Positions 9,409-20,531 are shown, counted from the first letter of the stretch. The stretch: 64,000 nt of DNA from Desulfofarcimen acetoxidans DSM 771 (GCF_000024205.1 NC_013216.1:2480001-2544000); one strand, 5' to 3'. Notes: a model not told the origin generated them from the sequence alone. Program-made: numbers and translations.

Positions 9409-10602
9409 TTAATTAATTTTTACTAAAAAATCCGCGATGCGATCCAGGCCTTCTTTAATGTTCTCCATGGAAGTAGCATAAGAAAGCCGGAAATTTTTAT
9501 CACAGCCAAAGGCAATACCCGGCACAAGAGCAACTTTAACTTCTTGCAGGAGCAATTCAGCAAGGTCAGTGGAGGAATTGATTATTCGACTCTTATAAGA
9601 TTTGCCGAAATATCCGCTGATATCAGGAAACAGGTAAAAAGCCCCGCCCGGCTTTTCACATTTTACACCCGGTATAGCCTGTAAACGCTGCAGCATATAG
9701 TCACGTCTTTTAGCAAACTCAACTCTCATGGTTTCCAACGGCTGTTGATTGCCCTGGATGGCTGCCACACTTGCTGCCTGGGCAATGGAAGAAGCATTGG
9801 AGGTTGCATGACTCTGCAGATCGGACATGGCTTTGGCTATTTGCACCGGAGCGGCAGCATAGCCTATGCGCCAGCCGGTCATGGCATAAGCTTTGGAAAC
9901 ACCGTTTATTATAATGGTCAATTCCTTTAATTCGGAGCTTAGTGAGGCAATGCTTATATGTTCAAGGTTGTCATAAATCAGTTTTTCATAAATTTCGTCT
10001 GATATAACCGTTATGTTATGCTTGACTATAATTTCACCCAACGCCTCCAGCTCTGCCCGGGTATATACAGCCCCGGTAGGATTACTGGGGCTGTTGATTA
10101 ATACCGCTCTGGTTTTTTCATTAACAGCTCTGCTGAATTCTTCGGGTGTGATTTTATAACCGTTTTCCTCTCTGGCCTCAATAATACGTGGGACAGCTCC
10201 GGTTAATTTTATTTGTTCCATGTAACTTACCCAGTAAGGAGCAGGTAAGATTACCTCATCACCTTCCTGGCATAAAACCTGAAAGGTATTGTAAAGAGAG
10301 TGTTTCGCGCCTGAAGAAACTACAATTTGATTGGTCTGAAAATCAAGCTTGTTATCCACTTTTAGCTTGTTCACTATGGCTTTTTTCAAAGGCTCAATAC
10401 CGGCTACCGGTGTATACTTGGTCAGCCCTGCTTGTATAGCCTCAACAGCGGCAGCTTTTATGTGTTCAGGAGTATCAAAGTCAGGCTCCCCGACACCAAA
10501 GTTAACTACTTTTTCACCCTCTGCTTTCATCTTTTTTGCCTGAGCGTCAATTGACAGAGTCGGTGACGGGCTGATTCGGGCAGCCCGGTATGACAACCTC
10601 AT
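9409..10602 (-). CDS. Class I pyridoxal-phosphate aminotransferase (aspartate type)
   Basis: A fold-type I aminotransferase of 397 residues, most like the aspartate aminotransferases of Bacillus and Thermus (subgroup I-gamma). It shows FGVGEPDFDTPEHI near the N-terminus, the substrate-binding INSPSNPTGAVY, the PLP aspartate in VISDEIYEKLIY and the PLP lysine in SKAYAMTGWRIGYAA. ATG 10602 is chosen because GGGAGG stands 8 nt ahead; a longer in-frame reading lacks such a site. Following dapF, it may supply aspartate for lysine synthesis. Exact amino-acid specificity cannot be read from the sequence. Confidence 0.88.
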   Translation of the reverse strand: MRLSYRAARISPSPTLSIDAQAKKMKAEGEKVVNFGVGEPDFDTPEHIKAAAVEAIQAGLTKYTPVAGIEPLKKAIVNKLKVDNKLDFQTNQIVVSSGAKHSLYNTFQVLCQEGDEVILPAPYWVSYMEQIKLTGAVPRIIEAREENGYKITPEEFSRAVNEKTRAVLINSPSNPTGAVYTRAELEALGEIIVKHNITVISDEIYEKLIYDNLEHISIASLSSELKELTIIINGVSKAYAMTGWRIGYAAAPVQIAKAMSDLQSHATSNASSIAQAASVAAIQGNQQPLETMRVEFAKRRDYMLQRLQAIPGVKCEKPGGAFYLFPDISGYFGKSYKSRIINSSTDLAELLLQEVKVALVPGIAFGCDKNFRLSYATSMENIKEGLDRIADFLVKIN

Positions 10603-10633
10603 TGTTTTATCCTCCCATACCAGAATGAATCTC

Positions 10634-11467
10634 TTATAATTTATATGAACCGGCAAACACTTCTTCTGCCGGGCCGGTCATATAGACATGATTATTATCG
10701 GCCCATTCGATCAAAAGGTCGCCTCCGGTCAAGTGAACAGTAACTTGACGTTCTGTTAAACCGTTTAAAACAGCAGCCACAACAGTTGCACAGGCACCTG
10801 TTCCACAAGCCATTGTTTCACCCGCTCCTCTTTCCCATACTTTCATTTTGACTTCCCGACGGTTCAACACTTCTATAAACTCCACATTGGTTTTACGGGG
10901 AAAAACTTCATGTATTTCAATTTGCGGACCAATCAATGATACCGGAAAGGAGACCGCTTCGTCGACAAATATAAGGCAATGAGGATTGCCCATAGATACA
11001 GCTGTAACTTTAAAGGTTTCATTACCTACGTTGAGGTCTTCTGCCAGTACTCTGCCGGCAGAACCCCGCATAGGTATTTCGGCTCTTTCCAAAATAGGTT
11101 CACCCATATCCACACGGATAAATTTTACTGCACCGTTTTCCAGAATTAATTCGGGTATTTTAATGCCTGCCAGAGTTTCTACTTGAATTTTAGTTTTTTT
11201 CACCAGATTTTGCTCATAGGCATACTTAGCCACACATCGAATAGCATTACCACACATTTCAGGTTCACTGCCATCAGAGTTAATAATCTGCATTCTTAGA
11301 TCAGCTGCGTCAGACTTGTGCAGCAGGACCAAGCCGTCTGCACCTATACCGAAATAACGGTGACAGACTCGACGGGCCAGTTCCGGCAAATCCGCAGGTA
11401 AAGTTTCCGTCATAGCATTAACTACTACAAAATCATTGCCTAAACCATGTACTTTAACAAAATGCAA
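10634..11467 (-). CDS. dapF: Diaminopimelate epimerase
   Basis: Interconverts LL- and meso-diaminopimelate, the last step before lysine and peptidoglycan cross-links. Both catalytic cysteines lie in family motifs: [11 protein letters not shown] and [11 protein letters not shown]. The N-terminus [14 protein letters not shown] also fits. The TTG at 11467 is chosen as start because AAAGGAGG lies ahead of it, giving 277 residues, the normal length; the longer upstream reading frame is probably untranslated. Its substrate would come from DapL, encoded 3 kb away on the other strand. Confidence 0.95.
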   Translation of the reverse strand: MHFVKVHGLGNDFVVVNAMTETLPADLPELARRVCHRYFGIGADGLVLLHKSDAADLRMQIINSDGSEPEMCGNAIRCVAKYAYEQNLVKKTKIQVETLAGIKIPELILENGAVKFIRVDMGEPILERAEIPMRGSAGRVLAEDLNVGNETFKVTAVSMGNPHCLIFVDEAVSFPVSLIGPQIEIHEVFPRKTNVEFIEVLNRREVKMKVWERGAGETMACGTGACATVVAAVLNGLTERQVTVHLTGGDLLIEWADNNHVYMTGPAEEVFAGSYKL

Positions 11468-11588
11468 AATGTATCCTCCTTTATGCTTAATCACGATTAG
11501 AGATTTTAAATTAAACAGTTTGAACAAACAGTCATTTTATTTATATAATAGCATATTTTCGTCATATTTTTGTACTGTAAAAACTCAA

Positions 11589-14321
11589 TTATACTCTAAG
11601 ATACATAATTTTTTCCCTGGTTTTCATCTGAATATGTTTGAAAATTGTGCTGATAAAAGCGGGGGCAACTGAAATTGCCAGCACGATCAACCATTCCGAA
11701 CCATTTAAGGCAACAGTATGAAATATCGGTTGCAGTACGGGCAGGTAATCTACCGCCAACTGTAAAACAGCGGAGATGAGTACCGCTAAAATTAAATAGC
11801 TGTTAGAAAAAAAACCGATATCTATAATTGTATGAAATTCTGAGCGACAGGTAAATACATAGAACAATTGTGAAAAAACCAGTGTATTAAAGGCCATGGT
11901 GCGGGCTTGATCAAGATCACCGGCGGAAAGGCCAACCAGAAATGCCGCTATAGTACCCAGGCCGATAACCATACCGCTGCCTATAATCCGCCAGGCCAGT
12001 CCGTGAGAGAAAACGCTTTCCCTCGGATCACGCGGTTTGCGGAACATAATATCCCTGTCAGACGGATCAACCCCCAGTGCCATAGCAGGCAACCCATCAG
12101 TTACCAGGTTCATCCATAAAATCTGGATTGGTAAAAGCGGCAGAGGCAAACCGGCCAAAACTGCTGCCAGCATAGTTAAAACCTCTCCAACATTGCAGGA
12201 CAACAGGTAGCGAATAAATTTTCTGATATTATCATAAATGCCTCTTCCCTCCTCTACTGCCGCCACTATAGTAGTGAAGTTGTCATCTGCCAGCACCATG
12301 GCAGAAGCTTCTTTAGTTACATCCGTTCCGGCAATGCCCATGGATATACCTATATCAGCTTCTTTTACCGCCGGCGCGTCGTTAACCCCATCCCCGGTCA
12401 TAGCCACAATATGCCCGTTTCTTTTTAAGGCCCGGACAATCCTCAGCTTGTGGTGGGGTGAAACACGGGCATAAACAGAAACATAGGCGGCTTCGCGCCT
12501 AAGTTCATCATCGCTTAAACATTCTAAATCGGCTCCTGTAAGAACCCGGCTGCCTTTACCAAAAATACCCAACTCCCTGCCTACGGCTTGAGCCGTAAGC
12601 TGGTGATCACCGGTTATCATCACTGTTTTAATACCGGCCCGTTTAGCTGTTTTGACGGCTTTAACGGCCGAAGGCCTGGGTGGATCAATCATTCCGGCTA
12701 AACCCAGAAAAACCAGATCCTGTTCAATATTTTTTTCATTAAGCTTTCCTGCACCACCGGGAAGCTCGCGATAAGCCAGAGCCAATACGCGCAGGGCCTG
12801 ATCAGCTAGACCACAGTAATGGTTAATTATTTCTTTTTTAATTGTATTACTTATGGGCAGCACACGCCCGTTTCGATATATCTTTGTGCAGTGTTCCAAA
12901 ATAATGTCGGGCGCTCCTTTAACATAGGCAGTTGCAGCACCGGCATCCCGGTAAATAACAGTCATTCTTTTGCGATCAGAATCAAAGGGAAACTCAGCAA
13001 TTCTCTTTTCCTTTAACTCTATATGCTCACGCCAAACGCCTCCCTTAGCCGACATAACTAAAAGTGCTCCCTCGGTCGGGTCACCGTTTATCCTCCACTC
13101 TCTTGTTTTTTTGCTTCCGGCCATGCCGCGGAATAAACCGCCAATAGAGATATTGTCCTGAGCCAACCCGGAATTATTACACAGAGCTGCCGCCTTTAAC
13201 AGCATTTGCAAATCCTTTTTGTGATAACTGCCGTCAAATTTACCCTGCGGAATATAACCCTCACCTGAGACATCCACTAAATCCAAACCGCAAATAATCT
13301 TACGCACTGTCATTTCGTTCTGAGTCAGAGTACCGGTTTTATCAGAACAGATTACTGTTGAGCAACCCAGTGTTTCAACAGCCCTGAGCTTTCGAATAAT
13401 AGCATTGCGCTTGATCATGCGCTGCACGCCCACTGCCAGCGCAACGGTCACAATTGCCGGCAATCCCTCCGGTATTGCGGCAACGGCCAGGCTGACACCG
13501 GCCAGGAACATCTGGTAGGCCGGTTCACCTCTCATAACACCTACAGCTACAACCAAAGCACAAATAGCCAGGCAGCTAGAAACCAGGATTTTTCCTAACT
13601 GAGCCAGGCGGCGCTGCAGAGGTGTTGCTTCTTCCTCAGATGAATGTATTAGACCGGCAATCTGACCCATTTCTGTGGCCATTCCGGTCGCGACAACCAG
13701 GCCTTTGCCCCTGCCTCTGGTAACTACTGTTCCCTGGAAGGCCATATTATTCATATCGCCTAACCCTGTTCCTTCCGGCAATATACCTGGTTGTTTTCGC
13801 ACAGGAACAGACTCACCGGTCAGAGTTGATTCTTCAATCGCCAAATTATGAGCCTCCAACAATCTTAAATCGGCCGGAATCTTATCCCCGCTTTCCAATA
13901 AAACAATATCGCCCGGTACCAGCGCTATCGCCGGGATCCTTTTTTCCTGACCGTCGCGCTGGACTTTAGCTTCCGGTGCAGTTAATTGCTTTAGCGCTTC
14001 CATAGACTTTTCAGCCCGGTACTCCTGCACGAATCCAAGCACTGCATTAACAACCACAATAATCATAATAGTTACCGCATCCGCCCATTCTCCCAGAAAA
14101 CCTGAAATGACTGTAGCTGCTAAAAGAACCAGCACCATAAAATCTTTAAACTGTCCTAAAAACATTTGCCATAAGGGCACTTTGGGAGGCTTGGCCAACT
14201 CATTGCGACCAAATCTGATTAGCCTGTTCGCTGCCTCTTCCTCGTCCAGGCCATTTTTAAGACCTGTCCCCATCTTCTCCAGCAGTTCTGTTTCTTTAAT
14301 TGTGTGCCACCGCCCAGACAT
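11589..14321 (-). CDS. P-type Ca2+-transporting ATPase (P2A, SERCA-like)
   Basis: A 910-residue cation pump of the P2 type, most likely exporting calcium. It has TGES in the actuator domain, the phosphorylation motif [13 protein letters not shown], the nucleotide-binding KGAPD, MITGDH, and the hinge [17 protein letters not shown]. Ten membrane helices are expected (two near 55–100, two near 245–300 including [11 protein letters not shown], the remainder after ~690). PEGLP in helix 4 and [13 protein letters not shown] in helix 6 match Ca2+ pumps of SERCA type. The ATG at 14321 follows AAGGGGTG. Confidence 0.92.
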   Translation of the reverse strand: MSGRWHTIKETELLEKMGTGLKNGLDEEEAANRLIRFGRNELAKPPKVPLWQMFLGQFKDFMVLVLLAATVISGFLGEWADAVTIMIIVVVNAVLGFVQEYRAEKSMEALKQLTAPEAKVQRDGQEKRIPAIALVPGDIVLLESGDKIPADLRLLEAHNLAIEESTLTGESVPVRKQPGILPEGTGLGDMNNMAFQGTVVTRGRGKGLVVATGMATEMGQIAGLIHSSEEEATPLQRRLAQLGKILVSSCLAICALVVAVGVMRGEPAYQMFLAGVSLAVAAIPEGLPAIVTVALAVGVQRMIKRNAIIRKLRAVETLGCSTVICSDKTGTLTQNEMTVRKIICGLDLVDVSGEGYIPQGKFDGSYHKKDLQMLLKAAALCNNSGLAQDNISIGGLFRGMAGSKKTREWRINGDPTEGALLVMSAKGGVWREHIELKEKRIAEFPFDSDRKRMTVIYRDAGAATAYVKGAPDIILEHCTKIYRNGRVLPISNTIKKEIINHYCGLADQALRVLALAYRELPGGAGKLNEKNIEQDLVFLGLAGMIDPPRPSAVKAVKTAKRAGIKTVMITGDHQLTAQAVGRELGIFGKGSRVLTGADLECLSDDELRREAAYVSVYARVSPHHKLRIVRALKRNGHIVAMTGDGVNDAPAVKEADIGISMGIAGTDVTKEASAMVLADDNFTTIVAAVEEGRGIYDNIRKFIRYLLSCNVGEVLTMLAAVLAGLPLPLLPIQILWMNLVTDGLPAMALGVDPSDRDIMFRKPRDPRESVFSHGLAWRIIGSGMVIGLGTIAAFLVGLSAGDLDQARTMAFNTLVFSQLFYVFTCRSEFHTIIDIGFFSNSYLILAVLISAVLQLAVDYLPVLQPIFHTVALNGSEWLIVLAISVAPAFISTIFKHIQMKTREKIMYLRV

Positions 14322-14343
14322 ATTCAATCACCCCTTAATAATT

Positions 14344-14391
14344 GGTCAGTTATTCCATAAATGATATGCAGTGCAGTTGGGAATAATGACC
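14344..14391. promoter_or_regulatory. Interrupted inverted repeat between the Ca-ATPase gene and dapL
   Basis: GGTCAGTTATTCC (14344–14356) and GGAATAATGACC (14380–14391) form a 12-bp dyad with one unpaired G and a spacer of 23 nt. It lies in the divergent gap, 23 bp from the ATPase start. It may be an operator or a transcript hairpin; which one cannot be told from sequence. Confidence 0.45.
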
Positions 14392-14514
14392 ATGAATAGA
14401 ATAGAATTCAGTTTAAGACATTAGGACTTGTAGTCAAGGCCTTTGTCGTATAGAATACGAGGTATATGAAAACTTATATCTCATATTAAATCCTATAAGA
14501 AGGGGCTGAGGAAT

Positions 14515-15744
14515 ATGGCTCTTGTCAACGAAAATTACTTAAAGCTGCCAGGCAGTTATCTGTTTTCAGAAATAGCCAGAAGGGTCAATCAGTTTAAAAA
14601 GGATAACCCGGCAGCAGACATTATTCGCCTTGGTATTGGGGATGTAACCCAACCGCTTTCCCCTGCTGTTGTGGAGGCAATGAAAAACGCTGTAGAGGAA
14701 ATGGGTCGTCAAGAAACTTTTAGAGGTTACGGTCCTGAACAGGGTTATGAATTTCTGATTGAGAAAATTATTGAAAATGATTTTAAACCTTTAAAAGTAG
14801 AACTGTCGGTTGATGAGGTATTCATCAGTGACGGCGCCAAGAGCGATACAGCTAATTTCCAGGAACTGTTTGGTATAAACAACAAGCTGGCCGTAAGTGA
14901 TCCTGTTTATCCCGTTTATGTTGACAGCAATGTTATGAGCGGTCGTACCGGCACAATAAACACCACGGGGCAGTTTGAAAATATTGTTTACCTCCCCTGC
15001 ATCGAGGAAAACGGCATGAAGCCACCACTGCCCGGGACCAAAGTGGATATGATCTACCTTTGCTTTCCCAATAACCCCACAGGAATGACTCTTTCCAAAG
15101 AGGAGTTGAAAAAATGGGTTGATTACGCCAGGGAAAACAGATCGGTAATATTGTTTGACGCTGCTTATGAGGCTTATATACAGGAGGAAGGAGTTCCTCA
15201 TAGTATTTTCGAAATTGAGGGAGCCCGTGAAGTGGCAGTGGAGTTCAGAAGTTTTTCCAAGACTGCCGGTTTTACCGGTACCAGGTGTGCCTACACCATA
15301 GTTCCGAAGGAAGTCAAGGTTTATGATTCTAACGGTAAAGCTTACAGCCTGAATAATCTTTGGCTAAGAAGACAGACCACCAAGTTTAACGGAGTTTCCT
15401 ATCCTGTACAGGCAGCCGCTGCCGCCGTATTTTCCAAAGAAGGAAAAAAACAGGTAAAACAGCTGGTAAAATACTATATGGAGAATGCCGGGATTATCAG
15501 AGCAGGTTTGCAGAGTGCCGGCTACAAGGTATTCGGAGGAATAAACGCACCCTACATATGGCTCAAAACACCAAATAACATGAAATCCTGGGACTTTTTT
15601 GACAAGCTTATGCAAGAAGCCAATGTGGTGGGAACCCCGGGAGCAGGTTTTGGCGCCAGTGGTGAGGGATATTTCAGGTTGACGGCTTTCGGTACAAGAG
15701 AAAACACTGAAAGAGCAGTGGAGAGGATAAAAAACAGGATGTAG
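14515..15744 (+). CDS. dapL: LL-diaminopimelate aminotransferase
   Basis: Converts tetrahydrodipicolinate straight to LL-diaminopimelate with glutamate as donor, bypassing the acyl-blocked steps of lysine synthesis. The 409-residue protein begins [20 protein letters not shown] and shows [19 protein letters not shown] and the PLP lysine region [17 protein letters not shown], all close to the DapL family. AAGAAGGGGCTGAGG precedes the ATG. With dapF it provides two consecutive steps of meso-DAP formation. Confidence 0.95.
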   Translation: MALVNENYLKLPGSYLFSEIARRVNQFKKDNPAADIIRLGIGDVTQPLSPAVVEAMKNAVEEMGRQETFRGYGPEQGYEFLIEKIIENDFKPLKVELSVDEVFISDGAKSDTANFQELFGINNKLAVSDPVYPVYVDSNVMSGRTGTINTTGQFENIVYLPCIEENGMKPPLPGTKVDMIYLCFPNNPTGMTLSKEELKKWVDYARENRSVILFDAAYEAYIQEEGVPHSIFEIEGAREVAVEFRSFSKTAGFTGTRCAYTIVPKEVKVYDSNGKAYSLNNLWLRRQTTKFNGVSYPVQAAAAAVFSKEGKKQVKQLVKYYMENAGIIRAGLQSAGYKVFGGINAPYIWLKTPNNMKSWDFFDKLMQEANVVGTPGAGFGASGEGYFRLTAFGTRENTERAVERIKNRM

Positions 15745-15780
15745 ATGATTATACACGAAAAAATAAAAAACCAAACACCA

Positions 15781-15812
15781 TTTAAGCCTGAGATCCAGAT
15801 CTCAGGCTTAAA
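15781..15812. terminator. Perfect 14-bp inverted repeat after dapL
   Basis: TTTAAGCCTGAGAT and its exact complement flank a 4-nt loop, 36 nt past the dapL stop. A U-tract is weak, but A/T flanks on both sides would allow use in either direction between the convergent dapL and nitroreductase genes. Confidence 0.65.
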
Positions 15813-15982
15813 TAAACAGCACAATAAAAAGCAGAGCATAGCTCTGTTTTCAAAAAGCTATCCTTAGTTATAATTAATAAGCCTCTAAATTGCTTATCGC
15901 CTAAATATCTATACAATGAGCAAAATATCCTTCTCCATTTCTATGCCGCTCTTCAATACAACAAAATGCATCAGCTTAATAA

Positions 15983-16495
15983 TTATATCCTCTTAACAAT
16001 CAAATCCTCCAGATTAACGCGGTTGCCCGGCCCGCCTGTATTCTCAGGAAAGCCCATACTAATAACGGCCATCAGTTCCAGGTTAGTTGCCAATCCAAGC
16101 ATCTCTCTCACTTTCTCCTTCTGGTTTAGTATTTCTCCCAGCCAAACCGCACCCAATCCCAGGGAGTGAGCGGCGAGCAGCATGTTTTGCAGACATGCGC
16201 CAATGCCCTGTAAATCCTTATCCCGGTTATAGAGCTTATCAGTATCTAAGAAAACACAGATATTTACCGGAGCGCTGCGAATTATGGAAGCATATCTTGT
16301 GCAAGCCGCCATCTGATTCCGGATAGCGGCATCTTCCACAATTACAAATCGCCAGGGCTGATTATTAAGACCGGAAGGGGCCCAACTGCCTGCTTCCAAA
16401 ACGCTTTGGATCATTGACTCCGGCACTTTCTCAACAGTGTATTTCCTTATAGAACGCCTTTCTTTAATTGCTTTTAATATAGGGTTATCAAACAT
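15983..16495 (-). CDS. Nitroreductase family FMN oxidoreductase
   Basis: A 170-residue flavoprotein of the nitroreductase superfamily, which reduces nitro-compounds, quinones or flavins with NAD(P)H. FMN-binding segments RRSIRKY near residue 14 and APSGLNNQPWRFVIV near 55 are typical, as is LGLGAVWLGEI further on. The physiological substrate is unknown. It is divergent from the drug exporter gene, with a shared 211-bp regulatory gap. Confidence 0.88.
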   Translation of the reverse strand: MFDNPILKAIKERRSIRKYTVEKVPESMIQSVLEAGSWAPSGLNNQPWRFVIVEDAAIRNQMAACTRYASIIRSAPVNICVFLDTDKLYNRDKDLQGIGACLQNMLLAAHSLGLGAVWLGEILNQKEKVREMLGLATNLELMAVISMGFPENTGGPGNRVNLEDLIVKRI

Positions 16496-16622
16496 ATTCT
16501 TAGCTCCCTTTTAAAATTTTTTCAATTCTTTACCCGATTATTTATATTTTATGATTAAAAGGAATATTTGTCCATAACCTTCTGCCTAATTTAATTTTTA
16601 ATGACATTTGTTGAAATTTTAC

Positions 16623-16651
16623 TTGACTACAAGCAATAATTTATCTAACAT
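16623..16651 (+). promoter_or_regulatory. Sigma-A-type promoter of the MFS exporter gene
   Basis: TTGACT (16623–16628) and TAACAT (16646–16651) are separated by exactly 17 nt, about 55 nt ahead of the exporter start codon. Confidence 0.7.
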
Positions 16652-16657
16652 AAGAAT

Positions 16658-16674
16658 AATTAAGTATCTTAATT
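16658..16674. promoter_or_regulatory. Palindromic operator candidate at the exporter start point
   Basis: AATTAAGTATCTTAATT is a perfect 7-bp dyad with a 3-nt centre, placed 7 nt after the -10 box, so it would cover +1. MarR- and TetR-type repressors often bind such sites on drug-exporter genes. No regulator gene is adjacent. Confidence 0.5.
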
Positions 16675-16706
16675 GTTTAATGACTTTAATAGGAGATTTA
16701 TTAATT

Positions 16707-18446
16707 ATGACAAGTTCATATAATGCAGAAGAGAAAAATCATATGAATAACCAGAACAATCAAGAAAGTAAAGACAGCCCTTCGGGCGCTCCGGAGAAAC
16801 ATAGCCCTCCTCCAGGTCCCCCCGGGGGAACACCCGGTCAGCCGGACAACGACAATATCCCCTGGGGTGCCCTGCTCATACTGGTTCTCGGAGCCTTCAT
16901 GGCCATTTTGGACACGAGTATTGTAAATGTCGCTCTGCCTAAAATGATGGTTATCTTCGGCGCGTCAGCTGATGAGATTCAATGGATTTTGACAGGATAC
17001 ATGCTCACCTCAGGTATGGTTATTCCGATGACCGGTTTTCTGGGTGACCGCTATGGCAATAAATTAATGTATATTTGGTCACTGATTATATTTACCATAG
17101 GTTCGGCTCTGTGCGGACTGGCTTGGAGCAACAACTCTATGATTGCTTTTCGTGTTATTCAGGCTATCGGCGGCGGTATGGTTATGCCGGTGACTATGGC
17201 TATAATTTATCGTATTGTACCTATGAGGAAAATAGGTACGGCTTTAGGTGTCTGGGGTATTGGAGCTATTATGGGTCCGGCAATCGGGCCAACCCTGGGC
17301 GGCTATTTAGTGGATAAATTTTCCTGGCACTGGATATTCACCATAAATATTCCGGTTGGTATTTTAACCATTATTTTGGCTTATGTACTTTTAAAAGAAA
17401 CTCCTTTAATGCCACATTTAAAAATAGATATTCCCGGTATGATTTTAAGTTCCAGCGGTTGCTTTTGCCTGCTGCTGGCTTTAAGCAAGGGTCAGGATGA
17501 AGGCTGGACATCCGAATATATTGTTACACTGCTTGTGCTCTCTTTCTTTTTAATTCTTTTGTTTATTCTGTGGGAATTGCAATGTGAGCACCCTTTGCTG
17601 GAGGTACGCTTACTCAAAAATAAGGTCATTGTGGCGAGTTTGCTTTCTACCAGTCTGGTTACCGTCGGCCTATTTTCAGCTGTGTTTTTAGTCCCCATTT
17701 ATGCTCAAAATCTCATGGGTTATACACCAATGCAGACAGGTTTAATGATGATGCCGGCCGCTCTGGTTACAGGTTTTATGATGCCTATATCCGGTAAACT
17801 GTTTGATAAATACGGTGCTTTGCCGCTGGGCTTAGTAGGCCTGACCATACTGGCGGTCTTAACCTACCAAATGAAATATATAAGTACGGACACAACTTTT
17901 ACACATGTGCAGGTTCTCTTGTCTATCAGAGCGATCGGTTTGGGATTGGCTATGATGCCTCTGACAACAGCCGGGATGAATACCGTACCCAGGTTTTTGG
18001 TTAGCCGCGCCTCAGCCTTAAATAATGTTGTACGTCAGATTTCCGGTTCCATGGGAATTGCATATTTAACCTATGTAATGCTGCAGCGTCAGACATATCA
18101 TACTGTCTGGCTGAAAGAAGCTGTTAATGTAAGCTCACCCGGTGCGGCATTAACACAAAAAACACTAGTCTCCTATCTGGCGGGAATGGGGTATACCGGT
18201 GAAGCGGGCAATCAGGCCGCTCTCAGCATCATGTCAAGCATGGTAACAAAACAGGCTTATATGAACGGCATACAGGATGCTTTTATTGTCAGTGCCTTGC
18301 TAGTTGTAATTTCATTGCCGTTGCTTTTTATGTTAAGTAAAAAACAAGTTGACCAGCAAAGGGATATAGAAAACAACAGGTATGCCCACCAAGCAGTACC
18401 GCCTCATGGTCTACCTGCTGCCAAGCCGGAAACAGCTAAAGCATAG
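16707..18446 (+). CDS. MFS multidrug exporter, DHA2 family (EmrB/QacA type)
   Basis: A 579-residue drug:H+ antiporter of the 14-helix type. The first helix carries LDTSIVNVALP, the family motif in EmrB/QacA proteins, and the loop GDRYGNKLMY matches motif A. The proline/glycine-rich N-terminal 50 residues (SPPPGPPGG region) are an unusual hydrophilic addition. ATG 16707 follows AGGAGA; further in-frame starts upstream have no ribosome site. Substrate unknown; given the divergent nitroreductase, a role in resistance to a nitro- or quinone-type compound is only a guess. Confidence 0.88.
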   Translation: MTSSYNAEEKNHMNNQNNQESKDSPSGAPEKHSPPPGPPGGTPGQPDNDNIPWGALLILVLGAFMAILDTSIVNVALPKMMVIFGASADEIQWILTGYMLTSGMVIPMTGFLGDRYGNKLMYIWSLIIFTIGSALCGLAWSNNSMIAFRVIQAIGGGMVMPVTMAIIYRIVPMRKIGTALGVWGIGAIMGPAIGPTLGGYLVDKFSWHWIFTINIPVGILTIILAYVLLKETPLMPHLKIDIPGMILSSSGCFCLLLALSKGQDEGWTSEYIVTLLVLSFFLILLFILWELQCEHPLLEVRLLKNKVIVASLLSTSLVTVGLFSAVFLVPIYAQNLMGYTPMQTGLMMMPAALVTGFMMPISGKLFDKYGALPLGLVGLTILAVLTYQMKYISTDTTFTHVQVLLSIRAIGLGLAMMPLTTAGMNTVPRFLVSRASALNNVVRQISGSMGIAYLTYVMLQRQTYHTVWLKEAVNVSSPGAALTQKTLVSYLAGMGYTGEAGNQAALSIMSSMVTKQAYMNGIQDAFIVSALLVVISLPLLFMLSKKQVDQQRDIENNRYAHQAVPPHGLPAAKPETAKA

Positions 18447-18525
18447 AAGTGCTTAAAAAGCTCTTTTTCTCCAATAAACTATAGCTTACTAGAATAAATA
18501 TATTAAGAATTTGTGTGGAAAACCA

Positions 18526-18557
18526 AAAACGGACAGCAATATATTGCTGTCCGTTTT
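18526..18557. terminator. Bidirectional terminator between exporter and cooS
   Basis: AAAACGGACAGCAAT and its complement form a 15-bp stem with A-run before and TTTT after, so it would end transcripts from both convergent genes. Confidence 0.85.
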
Positions 18558-18665
18558 CCTTATAGCTTAAAAAGTTTATAAAGGTAAATATTATCGATTT
18601 TGGGGTTCCTCAGCAATAATAATTCATGATACCGAGAATATTTCCTAACAGTATTGGCATAATTT

Positions 18666-20531
18666 TTAAGGCTCTAAACCCAGTGCAAGCCTTTTCTTTT
18701 CAATATGCTTGACAGCCAGGTCAGCGGCAGCCACGGGATCCTCCTCAACAGCAAAGACAGCACCAACAACTCCCTCAGCCCCCGAAGTAAGCAATTCAGC
18801 TACGTTCTTACTTCCCAGTACCGGAGGCACTGTTCCCAAAATAGTGAAAATACCGGAACTGACTACGTAAGTACCGATAGAAACAGCCTTTTCTGACATC
18901 CACTCAGGCGCAGCACCGGCCAGAGGCAAATCACTTATATCAACACCCAGAGCATTGGCTATAGCTGCAGCTACAGTCATAATCCTGCTGATATCCACAC
19001 AGGAACCCATGTGCAATACCGGAGGAATCTTTAATGCTTCACATACCGCACGCAAACCGTCCCCAGCATTTTTTGCCGCTTCAGGCAAAAGCAGCCCATA
19101 CTTGCCGCAGGCTATGGCCGCACAGCCGGTAGCTACAACCAGAACATTGTTTTTGATTAACTCATTGACAAAGTTGATATGGCTTTGATCATGCTTATAC
19201 TTAGGATTGTTGCAGCCAACCACTCCCACAATTCCTTTAATAGCTCCTGATTTTATAGCATTCAACAACGGGTCAAGGGAGCCGCCCAAAGCTGACAGAA
19301 TAGCCTCCACACTGAAACCCGCCATATAATCCATCCGGTCTGAAGGAATATTCACGCGCTCAGGACGGCGGTTGGAGAAGTTTTCAACTGCCGCCAGCAC
19401 TATCTTTTCGGCTACTTCCATAGCATTATGCTCGTCAAAGGGGATATGCTCCGCACCGGGAAACTTGGCTTTCGGCGAGGTTGAAATAACTTTAGTGTGG
19501 TAACAGGCTGCTACCTGCGGCAGTGAAGGCATGATGCACTGTATATCCACAACCATAGCCTCTACCGCACCGGTCACAATAGCCAGTTCCTGCTGCAGAA
19601 AATTTCCTGCCAGAGGGACACCATGCCGCATGAGTATTTCGTTACCTGTGCAACACATGCCGCAAACATTGATGCCGCTGGCACCCTTCTCTTTAGCTGC
19701 CGCCAAAAGTTCCGGGGCACGGGCTGCGTGAACAAGAATATCGGACAAAGTAGGCTCATGCCCGTGCAAAATTATATTAACCTGATCCGCCTGCAGCACA
19801 CCCAGATTACAGGAACCCTTGATTGGCTGTGGAGTGCCAAACAGTATGTCAGATATTTCTGTTGCCACAATTGAGCCGCCCCAGCCGTCGCTGAGCGCAG
19901 TTCTCATGCCCTGCAAAATTAAACTGACGTAGTCGTTGTCCACGCCTATATGAGTGCGGTGCATGCATTCAACTACTTCACGATCTATACCGCGCGGTGT
20001 AATACCTAGTTTGTCCCAGATTTCTTTTCGTTTTAAGGGCACACGATTAACAAACTGCAATGATCCTTTTCTGGTACCAAATTCATCGAGTACCGTTTCG
20101 GCAACCTCCAGTGCAATTTCCTGGGATGTTCTATCTTCCACTGCTATACCGAATTCTTTGGCCAGTGCCTTTAGTTTTACTTCATCCTTCACAGGATAAT
20201 CAGGGGCATGGCCTTTAGCTGATGCATAGAGGGTTGAGGCAATACCTCTGCCGTGATCTGAATGAGATGCAGCCCCAGCTGCAATAGCCCGTACCAGATT
20301 TCTGGCTACAATTGTATCCGCAGTGGCACCGCATACTCCTTCAGACGGGCCATCACCGAAGGGGTCAACGCGACAGGGTCCCATATTGCAATTGCGACAG
20401 CAGACTCCTAATTGTCCGAAACCGCACTGGGGTTCCTGGGCAGCCAGCCGGTCCCAAGCCAAAGATACATTATCAGCTTTGGCTTTACTCAACATTTTAA
20501 GTGTTGCTTGATCTATACTTTTCTCAGACAT
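18666..20531 (-). CDS. cooS: Anaerobic Ni-Fe carbon monoxide dehydrogenase, catalytic subunit
   Basis: Oxidises CO to CO2, or the reverse, at a Ni-Fe-S cluster in the cytoplasm. The 621-residue protein has the N-terminal cluster-B/D cysteines in CGFGQLGVCCRNCNMGPC, and later C-cluster ligand regions MCCTGNEILMRHG, GVVGCNNPKYKHD, TGCAAIACGKYG and HMGSCVDISRI. Length fits monofunctional CooS rather than the acetyl-CoA synthase partner. ATG 20531 follows AAGGGGAAAGAAG. It ends a three-gene unit with a ferredoxin-like protein and a flavin oxidoreductase, suggesting electrons from CO pass to NAD(P)+. Confidence 0.95.
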   Translation of the reverse strand: MSEKSIDQATLKMLSKAKADNVSLAWDRLAAQEPQCGFGQLGVCCRNCNMGPCRVDPFGDGPSEGVCGATADTIVARNLVRAIAAGAASHSDHGRGIASTLYASAKGHAPDYPVKDEVKLKALAKEFGIAVEDRTSQEIALEVAETVLDEFGTRKGSLQFVNRVPLKRKEIWDKLGITPRGIDREVVECMHRTHIGVDNDYVSLILQGMRTALSDGWGGSIVATEISDILFGTPQPIKGSCNLGVLQADQVNIILHGHEPTLSDILVHAARAPELLAAAKEKGASGINVCGMCCTGNEILMRHGVPLAGNFLQQELAIVTGAVEAMVVDIQCIMPSLPQVAACYHTKVISTSPKAKFPGAEHIPFDEHNAMEVAEKIVLAAVENFSNRRPERVNIPSDRMDYMAGFSVEAILSALGGSLDPLLNAIKSGAIKGIVGVVGCNNPKYKHDQSHINFVNELIKNNVLVVATGCAAIACGKYGLLLPEAAKNAGDGLRAVCEALKIPPVLHMGSCVDISRIMTVAAAIANALGVDISDLPLAGAAPEWMSEKAVSIGTYVVSSGIFTILGTVPPVLGSKNVAELLTSGAEGVVGAVFAVEEDPVAAADLAVKHIEKKRLALGLEP

